Of a stretch of 64,000 nucleotides of DNA, positions 46,843 through 55,350 are shown one piece after another. Position 1 is the stretch's first letter. Every line of letters starts with the position of its first letter. Location of the stretch: positions 29,584-93,583 of the forward strand of contig NZ_JAPFPW010000014.1 in NCBI RefSeq assembly GCF_026155325.1, read 5' to 3'. Source of the stretch: Desulfobotulus pelophilus. Its GTDB lineage: Bacteria > Desulfobacterota > Desulfobacteria > Desulfobacterales > ASO4-4. The notes below the pieces were generated by a model. It did no database searches, was not told the origin of the DNA, and saw only the letters and a list, made by a program, of their open reading frames with translations. A program made the position numbers and the translations under genes.

Positions 46843-47583
46843 TCAGCTTCCCATGCGAAGCAGTTTCACTTTGCCATAGGCCGCAAGACGGTCTCCCTTC
46901 ACGAGAACCATGGCTGTGATACCCTGTCTTTCGGCTGCTTTTTTGATGAGAGTGTCAATATCTTCTGGTTTATGGATTTGATTGGCCATGGATGTGGCAA
47001 GGGCATCGGCAAGGGCTGTATCCGGACCCATGACCACGGCGGCATCCGCCCTGCCGAAACTGATGGAGTGACCCAGAGTGCCGGATGAGGTGCAGATGCC
47101 CATGCCATCAACAGGAGGGGGGATCTGCATGGCAATTTTTCCGGAAAAAGGTGTGTCTCCCGCATAAAGTCCTATGGTAAGAGGAAGGTCGCTGCATGCA
47201 AACAGGTCTCCCCCGTTTTCCACAATAATACGGGAGGATCGGCGGAGCAGTTTTCTGCCCACCGCTTCTGCAATGGCCCCTGCAACGGAGGCCATGGGCC
47301 CCACTTCTGCAAGTCGGGAGGCGTTAGCCATGGATTGGATCAGAGTAGATGTACCAGGATTTTCGTTCCATGGTGTGAGGTTGGTGGAAAATTCAGGATA
47401 AGAGCTTATGTATTCCCGGATTTCCTGCCTCAGTCTGAGGAGGGTCTTCCGGGCTGCCACGGAAAGATCTGACACTGCTTGAATATGCAGGTCGGTTTCC
47501 TGCTCGGTCAGCCGGAAACCGACAAGGCCAGCATGGCCCATGGTGCTGCGGTAACGGTTTCGGCTTGAAAAAGGATCGTGCAT
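46843..47583 (-). CDS. UPF0280 family protein (ApbE-like fold)
   Basis: A protein of about 246 residues related to the UPF0280 family, which shares a fold with ApbE flavin transferases. The core sequence ASRLAEVGPMASVAGAIAEAVG and IIVENGGDLFACSD are diagnostic. A C-terminal ADAAVVMGPDTALADALATSMAN follows. The biochemical role is unknown. The start is uncertain: I chose ATG 47583, and TTG 47634 gives a longer form; neither has a clear ribosome site. Confidence 0.8.
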   Translation of the reverse strand: MHDPFSSRNRYRSTMGHAGLVGFRLTEQETDLHIQAVSDLSVAARKTLLRLRQEIREYISSYPEFSTNLTPWNENPGTSTLIQSMANASRLAEVGPMASVAGAIAEAVGRKLLRRSSRIIVENGGDLFACSDLPLTIGLYAGDTPFSGKIAMQIPPPVDGMGICTSSGTLGHSISFGRADAAVVMGPDTALADALATSMANQIHKPEDIDTLIKKAAERQGITAMVLVKGDRLAAYGKVKLLRMGS

Positions 47584-47786
47584 TGAGTTGTATGGCTTTC
47601 TGTCTGAAAAATGACCGACAGGATCATAGGGCAAGGAGTAAGGGTTTTTAATTACGCAAGGAAGCAGTTTTTACGGTAAAAATATACTTCAAAACAGGAT
47701 GCAGAACAAGGCTGCGTTGACAGTAAAATATAATTTCGTTTACAGACAGATGGCGATTTTTGGGTTCAGAGCAGGAGGGGTTGGAT

Positions 47787-48533
47787 ATGCCGGTGGACAA
47801 AATTTTTACATCAGATGAGGCGAATTCAGCCCCATTTTCGTTTAATGCCAGTGTGGCAGCTGTATTTGATGACATGCTGTACAGGTCTGTTCCTTTGTAC
47901 AGTGAAACCCTCGGATTACAGATGACCCTGGCAAAGAGATTTTACAGGCCAGGAACACGGATGTACGATCTGGGATGTTCCCACGGAAATTTCGGGATCG
48001 GATTTCTTGAGGCGGCAGGGGATATGGATTTTTCGATGATTGCGTTGGATAATTCCGAACCCATGCTGGAAATTTATAAAAAGAGACTTTCGGTGCGGAA
48101 GGGCCGGGAGCGCATCCGGCTTTGCTGTGAAGATATCTGTGAAAGCCGATTGGAGAATGCTTCCGTGGTGGTCATGAATCTTACCCTGCAATTTCTTCCG
48201 CTTCCGATGAGAAAAGGACTTGTCTGCCGGATTTATGATGCCCTTGTGCCGGGTGGTATACTGCTTTTGACCGAGAAGGTGGTACATGAAAATACTTTTC
48301 TTACGGATATGCAGCAGGAACTTTACTATGAATTCAAAGCAGCCAATGGGTATTCTTCTCTGGAAATCAGCCGCAAGCGGGAAGCTCTGGAAAATGTGCT
48401 GGTACCGGAAACCATGGAAGCCCACCAGAAACGCCTTGCAATGGCAGGCTTCCGTAAGGTGGAAATATATTTGAAATGGTTTCATTTTACCAGTTTTCTG
48501 GCCGTAAAGGAGGACAAAGTATGCGGCGTCTGA
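47787..48533 (+). CDS. cmoA: Carboxy-S-adenosyl-L-methionine synthase CmoA
   Basis: Makes carboxy-SAM from SAM and prephenate, the donor used by CmoB at tRNA wobble uridine 34. The 248-residue protein has a class I methyltransferase fold with YDLGCSHGNFG (about 63), ALDNSEPMLE (about 87) and VVMNLTLQFLP (about 130). The N-terminal DKIFTSDEANSAPFSFN is CmoA-specific. I chose ATG 47787 (AGGAGGGG upstream). It overlaps the cmoB start by 13 bases. Confidence 0.95.
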   Translation: MPVDKIFTSDEANSAPFSFNASVAAVFDDMLYRSVPLYSETLGLQMTLAKRFYRPGTRMYDLGCSHGNFGIGFLEAAGDMDFSMIALDNSEPMLEIYKKRLSVRKGRERIRLCCEDICESRLENASVVVMNLTLQFLPLPMRKGLVCRIYDALVPGGILLLTEKVVHENTFLTDMQQELYYEFKAANGYSSLEISRKREALENVLVPETMEAHQKRLAMAGFRKVEIYLKWFHFTSFLAVKEDKVCGV

Positions 48534-49492
48534 TGCTGGAAGCCGGCAGATTGGGGCTGACGGAAGCCGCTTCGGGGTTTCTTGGCCTTGTGACAGATTG
48601 CGAAGCCCGTCTCGGATCGTCTGATTTGCAGGCCAGGATGCTCCGTGAGGCCTTTGATTCCCTTCCTGATGTGATTCCCTCCATTGTGGAACTGGATAGA
48701 GACTGCATCTGTATTGGCAGGGCTGAGGACTTCACAAAGGAGCAGGCGCTGAACTTTTATGATGTTCTCAGGGGGCTGATACCATGGCGTAAAGGCCCTT
48801 TTTCCCTTTTCGGCGTGGATGTGGATACGGAATGGGTCTCTTCCATGAAATGGCAGAGGTTATGTCCCTTCATGCCTGAGCTGCAAGGAAGACGCATATT
48901 GGATATCGGTTCCAGCAACGGGTACTATCTTTTTCGTATGGCCGGAAAAAAGCCTGCTTTTGCTCTGGGAGTGGAGCCTTTTCTGCCCTACTATTATCAA
49001 TTCCAGCTTGTGCAGCAGTATGCGCGGCATCCGGATCTTTTTATGTTCCCATCGGTTTTTGAGGCACTTCCGGATATGGGGCCTTTTTTTGACGTGGTTT
49101 TCTGTATGGGAGTTCTTTATCATAGAAAGTCTCCAGTGACGTTTCTGCAGGATGTGCGGGCCCGCATGAAAAAAGGATCGGACCTTGTTTTGGAAACCAT
49201 GATTATTGAAGGAGATGAGCCTGTGTCTCTCACTCCCCTTGGCCGTTATGCCAAAATGCGCAGTATTTATTATCTGCCAACGGTTTCCTGCCTTTCCCGG
49301 TGGCTGGGTCATGCGGGGTTTTCTGATGTTCGCTGTGTGGATGCCGATTTTACCGGAACGGAGGAGCAGCGCCGGACAGCATGGTCTTTTGATGAGTCTC
49401 TGGAAGATTTTCTGGATCCGGAAAACAGATTCCGGACTGTGGAGGGGGAGCCTGCGCCCCTGCGGGCTGTGGTTCTGGCCCGGGCATGCTGA
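48521..49492 (+). CDS. cmoB: tRNA U34 carboxymethyltransferase CmoB
   Basis: Transfers the carboxymethyl group from carboxy-SAM to 5-hydroxyuridine 34 to form cmo5U. The 323-residue protein equals the E. coli length. The SAM-site motif is LDIGSSNGYYLFRM (about 127), followed by VFCMGVLYHRKSPVTFL (about 191) and VLETMIIEGDE (about 226). AAAGGAGG lies seven bases before ATG 48521, inside the end of cmoA, so the pair is translationally coupled. Confidence 0.95.
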   Translation: MRRLMLEAGRLGLTEAASGFLGLVTDCEARLGSSDLQARMLREAFDSLPDVIPSIVELDRDCICIGRAEDFTKEQALNFYDVLRGLIPWRKGPFSLFGVDVDTEWVSSMKWQRLCPFMPELQGRRILDIGSSNGYYLFRMAGKKPAFALGVEPFLPYYYQFQLVQQYARHPDLFMFPSVFEALPDMGPFFDVVFCMGVLYHRKSPVTFLQDVRARMKKGSDLVLETMIIEGDEPVSLTPLGRYAKMRSIYYLPTVSCLSRWLGHAGFSDVRCVDADFTGTEEQRRTAWSFDESLEDFLDPENRFRTVEGEPAPLRAVVLARAC

Positions 49493-49788
49493 TGCTGTAT
49501 GTGGACTGCCGCGGTATGGAGCGGCTTGTTTTTACAGCAGGAGCATGAGGGCCGGTCAATTCGTTCAGATCCGGCGGTTTTGCAAGAGGCAGGCACGGAA
49601 TGGCTGTCCTGTTGTTCGGTTAGCCAAATTCGCCAAAATAGTGACCACACTTCTGAAGGCTTACTGTAAATGGCTGAAAAATGGATATGTGGTACCCATA
49701 AAAAATTGCTTCATTTGATTTCATTGGGCTTTCAAAAGAATGACGAATTTGGGTTAGTCCGCTAATGGTTCAATCTAAGGAGCTGATT
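49493..49788. other. Intergenic region after cmoB
   Basis: I see no gene, strong promoter or hairpin in these 296 bases. A plus-strand open frame overlapping the cmoB end (to 49718) is out of frame with cmoB and has no family resemblance. Confidence 0.4.
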
Positions 49789-50064
49789 ATGGGCGTTCTG
49801 CATCTGGATCTTTCACGGCACTGCATAGTGACGGAAATTAAACGTCAGCAGGAAAGGGCTGTGTCTCTTGCCCTGAAGGGAAAGATGGATCAGAATATCG
49901 TGGAGCGGGCGGAGATACTCCGCCAGGTCCTTGAAAATACAGACCTGAAATTATGGCGGGGAAAGTTTGCTGAGCTCCAGGGCGGCAGCAGGGAAACCGT
50001 GAGGTTGTCCTGGGGGCCGGATGGAGTCTGGTTGAGCCTTGGGCAAAGGGATTACCCATTGTAA
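49789..50064 (+). CDS. Small protein of unknown function
   Basis: A 91-residue soluble, charged protein with a helical N-terminal half (EIKRQQERAVSLALKGKMDQNIVERAEILRQVLENTD, in parts). The C-terminal segment has GGSRETVRLSWGPDGVWLSLG. No signal, membrane helix or known motif. AAGGAG precedes ATG 49789 with six-base spacing, and a hairpin follows the stop, so it looks like a real monocistronic gene. Confidence 0.6.
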   Translation: MGVLHLDLSRHCIVTEIKRQQERAVSLALKGKMDQNIVERAEILRQVLENTDLKLWRGKFAELQGGSRETVRLSWGPDGVWLSLGQRDYPL

Positions 50065-50081
50065 TGGTTTTGATGGGAATT

Positions 50082-50109
50082 GAAGGCGATCTTCGCTGAG
50101 GTCGCCTTC
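50082..50109. terminator. Hairpin between two small convergent genes
   Basis: Perfect 8-bp stem GAAGGCGA/TCGCCTTC with a 12-base loop, between stops at 50064 (+) and 50121 (-). T-runs are weak on both sides. Confidence 0.6.
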
Positions 50110-50120
50110 TTCGGATATGC

Positions 50121-50393
50121 TTATTTGATTATCCACTGGCCTTTATCATTTTTGACGGCCTGAACCTGGCCTTCAATGGCTATGGTGCCTGAAACATCCA
50201 CAAGGGCCGTATTGTCGATGGTTTCAGCTATGGTGAAGGTAAGACCGGAAGTATTGGTCTGAATACCCTGATCAAGAATAATTTGTCCCTCAACATGCTT
50301 GCGGGCAGCGCTTTCCGGCGTTGTCTTTTCTGCGGTACAGGCGGTAAACATGAGTGCGGATGCAACAAGGCTGACATAAAACAGGTATTTCAT
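50121..50393 (-). CDS. Small predicted lipoprotein, unknown
   Basis: A 90-residue protein with a signal (MKYLFYVSLVASALMFTAC) whose FTAC lipobox gives a mature N-terminal Cys at 19. The mature part is a small alpha/beta domain: an N-terminal helix (TPESAARKHVEGQI) and several strands ending in VKNDKGQWIIK. The layout resembles small lipoproteins with a helix plus sheet fold (DUF4878-like), but I cannot confirm a family. GGAGG lies six bases before ATG 50393. Confidence 0.65.
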   Translation of the reverse strand: MKYLFYVSLVASALMFTACTAEKTTPESAARKHVEGQIILDQGIQTNTSGLTFTIAETIDNTALVDVSGTIAIEGQVQAVKNDKGQWIIK

Positions 50394-50752
50394 GGTAAAC
50401 CTCCATCGTAAATAGGTTGGCAAGACAATAAGTCCGATTCTTATACTTTCTGCTGGCCCATCGTCAAGTCTCCGGGGATATTCTTCCCAGAAAGAAATGG
50501 TGAGAGTAGGCAATGCCATGCCCAGAGGCCGGTTCCTGACGCTTTGGAGCGATGGGAAAGTCCATTCTATGCCGAAAAAGGACTGATGCCCATGGAAAAG
50601 AGGGCTTTTTGCTGACGGGCCTGCAGGTGAATACCGGGGCGGCAGAGGCGGTCTGCAGATTTTCTGCCCGGATGAGGGATGAGAGAGATACCGGTAAGAT
50701 TTGGTGCAACGAAGGCTGGTCTCTGTGCTGTCCGGCCATGAAAGGAAGCGTG
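50394..50752. other. Divergent intergenic region
   Basis: 359 bases between the small lipoprotein and the TVP38-type gene. Promoters for both should be here. An in-frame 5' extension of the downstream gene up to 50552 has no ribosome site and no membrane-protein character, so I treat it as non-coding. Confidence 0.4.
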
Positions 50753-51400
50753 GTGATACTGACAAAAAATATAATTCGTTTCAGCCGATTTGCCGGTTTA
50801 ACACTCTTTGTTTTTTTTTGCCTATGGCTCTGGAATTTCTGGGATGGTGAGCTGTTTCATGCATGGAAAGAGGAAGCCGGTCCCGTTCCGTTTTTTATGG
50901 CCCTTGCCCTTTTGCCTCTTGCAGGTTTTCCCACAACCCCGTTTTATATACTTGCAGGAGCGACCTTTGGCTGGGTGACTGGCTTGACGGGTTCGGCTGT
51001 AAGTCTTGGAATCAATTTGGTTCTTTCCTTCTGGGTGTGCAGGAGCGGTCTGCGTCCTCTGCTGGAGAGGGTCCTTGCCCGGACTTCCTACCGCCTGCCC
51101 CAGGTCCGCCATGGACGGGCGGTAGTCTTTACGGTTACGGCGAAACTCCTCCCTGGAGTTCCCGCCTTTGCCAAGAACTATCTGATTGCTTTAAGCGGCG
51201 TGTCGTTTCGGACTTATTTTTTAATCAGTTTTCCCATCAGCATGATGTATGGAGCTGCTTTTGTACTTCTGGGAGAATCCATTCTGGAGAAGGATCTGGG
51301 CAGGGTGGGGTGTGTGGCAGCTGTTCTTGGTCTGCTAGCCTTTGCCATATGGGTGCTGCGTCGGAAGCTCAAAGCCCTCAGGGAATCCCCCGTATCCTGA
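50753..51400 (+). CDS. TVP38/TMEM64 (DedA-like) membrane protein
   Basis: A 215-residue inner-membrane protein of the SNARE-associated/VTT domain type. It has about five hydrophobic segments, with the family core PLAGFPTTPFYILAGATFGW (about 60-79), and a later segment TVTAKLLPGVPAFAKNYLIALSGVSF (in parts) that carries the conserved R/K-x-x-P-x-x-P-like pattern. DedA-type proteins are linked to lipid scrambling and membrane integrity. I favour GTG 50753 (AAAGGA six bases upstream); ATG 50738 is an alternative. Confidence 0.8.
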   Translation: MILTKNIIRFSRFAGLTLFVFFCLWLWNFWDGELFHAWKEEAGPVPFFMALALLPLAGFPTTPFYILAGATFGWVTGLTGSAVSLGINLVLSFWVCRSGLRPLLERVLARTSYRLPQVRHGRAVVFTVTAKLLPGVPAFAKNYLIALSGVSFRTYFLISFPISMMYGAAFVLLGESILEKDLGRVGCVAAVLGLLAFAIWVLRRKLKALRESPVS

Positions 51401-51413
51401 ACGGCAGATGGTA

Positions 51414-52634
51414 TCAGCGGATCAGCTGGTTCATTTCAAAGATTGGCAGGCATATGGCAAGAACAATGAGGCCTACACTGATCCCCATTATGAGAATGAC
51501 AACAGGCTCCAGCATGGATGTAAGGGCTGTTACCATATTCTGACTTTCGTTTTGATAAATATCGGCAACCTTTTCCAGCATTGCCTCAAGATTGCCGCTG
51601 CGTTCACCTATCTGAATCATCTGGAGGGCCATGTCCGGAAAGCCGCTGCCCGCCGCAAGGGATGATGCCAGCCCTTCCCCCCGTTCCACAGCCTTTACTG
51701 CTTTGGAAATTGTAGCTGCCAGCACCTTGTTGCCCACAACATTCTCAACAATCCCCAGAGCCGTTAAAATAGGGACTCCGTTGGCCAGAAGTGATGCAAG
51801 GGTTCTGCAGCATCGGGATACAGCCAGTTTTGTTGTAAGATTTCCTGCTATGGGGAGTCGGAGCAGTACGGCATCTATCCGGGTTCCAAAGCGGATTGAC
51901 GCTCGGGCCATCCTGAAGCCAAAGGGCAGTGCTGCCATAGCCGGGAGCAGGATCCACCATGTTGCCTTGAGAAATCCGCTGATATGCAGGAGAATCCGGG
52001 TTGGCATGGGCAGTTCCTGCTGCATATCGGCAAAAATAGCCACAAGGCCCGGGACAATGAAGGTCATAAGGGCAAAAAGAACCAGCCCCCCGAAAAGTGC
52101 CATGATAACCGGATAGGCAAGGGCTGACTGGATTTTTGATTTAAGGGCCTCCTGATTTTCAAGAAGATCTGCAAGCCGTTCGAGAACCAGTTCCAGTGTC
52201 CCGGAGCTTTCTCCTGAGCGGACCATATTGACATAAATGGGTGAGAAACTTCCTGCTTCTGCGGCAAGGGCGTCCGCAAATCCAGCACCACCCTCAACGG
52301 AGTCTTTGATTCTGGACAAGGCCCGTCGTACAGGAGTGGACCGCGTCTGGGCAATCACGGATCCCAGGGCACTGACCAGAGGGAACCCGGCACCGGTGAG
52401 GGTTGCCAGCTGCCTTGTAATGAGGCTTACATCTTTGGGCCGTAAGCGTTTAGATCCCAACGTGTTCAGAAGTCGTTTTTTTTCGTGTGCCCGGCTGCGA
52501 ACTTCCTGCATCAGTGTGGGATACAGATTCTGATCCCGTAGTCGGTTCCGTGCCATCTGCATGCTGTCAGCATCAATGACACCTTTGCATCGTTTTCCTT
52601 TGGGGGTGAGTGCGGTATACTCAAAAACAGGCAT
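51414..52634 (-). CDS. gspF: Type II secretion/type IV pilus assembly inner-membrane protein (GspF/PilC)
   Basis: Inner-membrane platform protein of type II secretion or related pilus machines. The 406-residue protein starts with the standard MPVFEYTAL...GKRCKGVIDA and has two T2SSF domains (about 70-195 and 272-395). Each has the GxPLxxAL pattern and MVRSGESSGTLE or MIQIGERSGNLE. Three membrane helices are placed as in GspF. No gspE, gspG or other secretion gene is adjacent, which is unusual. The start (52634) has GGAAAA upstream. Confidence 0.9.
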   Translation of the reverse strand: MPVFEYTALTPKGKRCKGVIDADSMQMARNRLRDQNLYPTLMQEVRSRAHEKKRLLNTLGSKRLRPKDVSLITRQLATLTGAGFPLVSALGSVIAQTRSTPVRRALSRIKDSVEGGAGFADALAAEAGSFSPIYVNMVRSGESSGTLELVLERLADLLENQEALKSKIQSALAYPVIMALFGGLVLFALMTFIVPGLVAIFADMQQELPMPTRILLHISGFLKATWWILLPAMAALPFGFRMARASIRFGTRIDAVLLRLPIAGNLTTKLAVSRCCRTLASLLANGVPILTALGIVENVVGNKVLAATISKAVKAVERGEGLASSLAAGSGFPDMALQMIQIGERSGNLEAMLEKVADIYQNESQNMVTALTSMLEPVVILIMGISVGLIVLAICLPIFEMNQLIR

Positions 52635-52952
52635 GATGTTTTTTCCGGAAAAGGGGAGGTGCGGTTGATACAGGCACCCTATAGAAAACATCTGTAACAA
52701 TCCTTGTCAAGTCTGGTATGTGGTCTGTATTCATCGTGGATGTTGCTCATAAAGGCATTCATGCCGTATTGCTTTTGTCTGATTCTGGCAGGCATCGGGC
52801 TGCGGTGAGGTCTCTTTTTTGAAAGAGCCTCTCTAGCCGGCTTTTTTGCTTTCATCCTTTGCAAGCTGTGGTGTTTGGCGTATAAAATAGTCGATGTCGT
52901 TTAGGATACCGAACTGTACGCATGCCCTTGCCCTTGCCCGAGGAGTTTTCTG
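52635..52952. other. Intergenic region upstream of gspF and the chemoreceptor
   Basis: 318 bases between divergent genes. I see no gene and no clear sigma-28-type promoter for the chemoreceptor. Confidence 0.35.
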
Positions 52953-54671
52953 ATGAACCTGAAAAATATGAGTGTACGCTGGAAAATTCTTGCCGTTGTC
53001 GCTTCAGGACCTCTGGTTGTTGCGCTGATTTTAGCCATTATGAGAGTGGGGGATATCCGCAGGGGAGCCTACGAAGGAATACTCGAAAAAAGCAGGGCCA
53101 TTGTGCTTATGGCTGAAGCTGCACGGAACGAAATGGCTAAAAAGCTGGAAATGGACGTCATGCGTCCCTACAAAGATCTGGATGACAGGCAGATTATGGA
53201 GGCTGTGCCGGTAATTACGGCGCTGAACATGGCGGCCATCAATGCGGAAAAAGCAGGCTATCGTTTCCGTGCTCCCAAGATCAGTCCCAGAAATCCTGCC
53301 AATACCCCGAATGCCGTAGAACTGGCAGTTCTGAGGGAACTGGCGGAAGGAAAAATTGAAGAAAAGATTATTTTTGAGAAAGATCAGGTCCGGTATTTTA
53401 AAGCCATAACCCTGACCCAGGAGTGCATGCTCTGTCATGGGGATCCGAAAGGCTCCAGAGATCCTGTTGGGGGAGTGCGGGAGGGGTGGAAGGTTGGCGA
53501 GGTACATGGAGCCTTTGAAATTATTTCTTCCCTTGATGCGGTTCATGAGGCTGTTTTTCGTGCCAGGGTTTCGGTGGCCCTCTGGGTACTGGTAATTCTT
53601 TCTGTGGTTATCGGGTTTGGATGGTGGCAGATTCGCCGAAACGTACTGCGCCCTCTTTTTCTTTCTGAGTCCATGCTTCAGGCAGTGGCATCTGGAGATC
53701 TGACGTCTCAGGTGAAGTATGTTTCGGGAGATGAGTTTGGACGAATGATTACGGCAATGAACAATATGTCTGCTGAACTGCGATCCATGCTGGGTGGTAT
53801 TGGAACTGCTGGAGTCGGGCTGAAGACCACCATGGAGGGACTGGGCCGCATTTCAGAGATCTTGAATGACAATGCGGAAGAAAATGCTGCGAGGGCCAAT
53901 TCCGTGGCCGCTGCCAGTGAAGAAATGAGCAGCAACATGAATTCTGTGGCTGCGGCAGTGGAACAGACCACAACCAATGTTTCCATGGTTGCTTCCGCAG
54001 CGGAACAGATGACGGAAACCATCCACGCCATAGCCAAAAATTCTGAACATGCACGCGCCATTACGGAGGATGCAGTGGTGCAGGCCGAAGAAGTATCTCT
54101 GCACATGGAGACCCTTGGGAATGCGGCCAGGGAAGTGGGCCAGGTAACAGAAGCCATCAATACGATTTCTGACCAGACCAATCTTCTGGCCCTGAATGCG
54201 ACCATAGAAGCGGCAAGGGCGGGAGAGGCCGGCAAAGGTTTTGCTGTTGTGGCCAACGAGATCAAAGAATTGGCAAGACAAACCGGAAGGGCAACGGAAG
54301 AAATACGAGAAAAAATCCATGGCATTCAGGATTCCACCTCTGCAACCGTGGATCGTATTGCCAAAATTTTATCGGTTATTCAGGATGTTAATTCTATTGT
54401 GGTTTCCATTGCCACGGCTGTGGAGCAGCAGAGCAAAACCACTCATGAAATAGCTGACAATGTACTGCAGGCTTCCCAAGGCATACAGGAAATGAATCAT
54501 AATGTTTCAGAGGCTTCTATTGCTGCCTCAGAAATTGCAAAAGACATTGCTGCTGTCCACAGATCTACGGACGACGTGGTACAAAGCGGCCGATCTCTGA
54601 AGGCAGAAGCCGATGCCATGCGCAAGCAGCTGTTGGAAGTGCAGTCTCTTGTACAGCGCTTTCACATTTGA
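52953..54671 (+). CDS. Methyl-accepting chemotaxis protein with c-type haem sensor domain
   Basis: A 572-residue chemoreceptor. A membrane helix at about 11-32 and a second at about 206-225 enclose a periplasmic DUF3365/Tll0287-like domain with C158-M-L-C161-H162, a covalent haem c site. A HAMP domain (about 226-280) and the methyl-accepting signalling domain follow. The conserved tip [20 protein letters not shown] lies at about 419-438. Such sensors respond to redox state or to gases such as oxygen or nitric oxide. GAGGAG lies seven bases before ATG 52953. Confidence 0.92.
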   Translation: MNLKNMSVRWKILAVVASGPLVVALILAIMRVGDIRRGAYEGILEKSRAIVLMAEAARNEMAKKLEMDVMRPYKDLDDRQIMEAVPVITALNMAAINAEKAGYRFRAPKISPRNPANTPNAVELAVLRELAEGKIEEKIIFEKDQVRYFKAITLTQECMLCHGDPKGSRDPVGGVREGWKVGEVHGAFEIISSLDAVHEAVFRARVSVALWVLVILSVVIGFGWWQIRRNVLRPLFLSESMLQAVASGDLTSQVKYVSGDEFGRMITAMNNMSAELRSMLGGIGTAGVGLKTTMEGLGRISEILNDNAEENAARANSVAAASEEMSSNMNSVAAAVEQTTTNVSMVASAAEQMTETIHAIAKNSEHARAITEDAVVQAEEVSLHMETLGNAAREVGQVTEAINTISDQTNLLALNATIEAARAGEAGKGFAVVANEIKELARQTGRATEEIREKIHGIQDSTSATVDRIAKILSVIQDVNSIVVSIATAVEQQSKTTHEIADNVLQASQGIQEMNHNVSEASIAASEIAKDIAAVHRSTDDVVQSGRSLKAEADAMRKQLLEVQSLVQRFHI

Positions 54672-54722
54672 TATCTGTTTTGTTTTATAGTTTTTGCAGC
54701 GAATCAAAGACGGGAAAACCTT

Positions 54723-55280
54723 ATGAGCAATCCTTTTGTGGGAAAATCTCTGGTTGCCATGCCAAGGCTTGAAGATCCTTGGTTTTTCAGGTCTGTTGTG
54801 TGTATGGCCATCCATGATGCAGGAGGGAGCTTCGGAGTGGTTGTGAATAATTCTCTTTCAGACATTTCGGAAGCGGATGTGTTCCGTTCCATTGGTATGG
54901 CCTGCAGCAAGTGTAACCAGAGTCGACCGGTTTTCTGTGGTGGTCCTGTGCGGGAAGATGGTCTTTTTGTTTTGCATGGCCCACCCTTTGACTGGAAAAG
55001 CTGCCTTCCCATTACGCCGTATATAGGTTTGAGTTTTTCACGTGATATAGTAGAAGCCATTGCTGCAGACAGGGGGCCTGCTTCCTATAAAATGATGCTG
55101 GGTTGTTCCGGCTGGAGTCCGGGGCAGCTTGAAAATGAAATATGCGAGAATGCATGGCTTGTGCATACTGTATCCGCAGACCTGCTGCTTTCCCTGTCTG
55201 CGGATAGTTGCTGGGATACGGTTCTTCAAAAAATGGGGATTCGGCCTGAGTTCCTGGCGGCGGAGGGCGGAAACGCCTGA
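54723..55280 (+). CDS. YqgE/AlgH family protein
   Basis: A 185-residue protein of the UPF0301 (AlgH) family, conserved but of unclear molecular function. The N-terminal LVAMPRLEDPWFFRSVV, the segment GSFGVVVNN (about 36) and the GGPVREDGLFVLH motif (about 73) are diagnostic. A later CSGWSPGQLENEICENAW (about 128) matches the family's GYAGWxxGQLExEI pattern. It lies 51 bases after the chemoreceptor and 70 before the dynamin-like gene on the same strand. Confidence 0.9.
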   Translation: MSNPFVGKSLVAMPRLEDPWFFRSVVCMAIHDAGGSFGVVVNNSLSDISEADVFRSIGMACSKCNQSRPVFCGGPVREDGLFVLHGPPFDWKSCLPITPYIGLSFSRDIVEAIAADRGPASYKMMLGCSGWSPGQLENEICENAWLVHTVSADLLLSLSADSCWDTVLQKMGIRPEFLAAEGGNA

Positions 55281-55350
55281 TAGGCCTCCGGATTGTAGTT
55301 GTCTGCCGGGTCTGGATTGAATCAGCAAGAAGGTTGAGGCGTATTGCATA

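Noticed and set aside
49490..49685. In-frame continuation after the TGA stop of cmoB, considered as selenocysteine read-through because selB is present
   Set aside because: CmoB is already full length at 323 residues and the extension has no sensible sequence.
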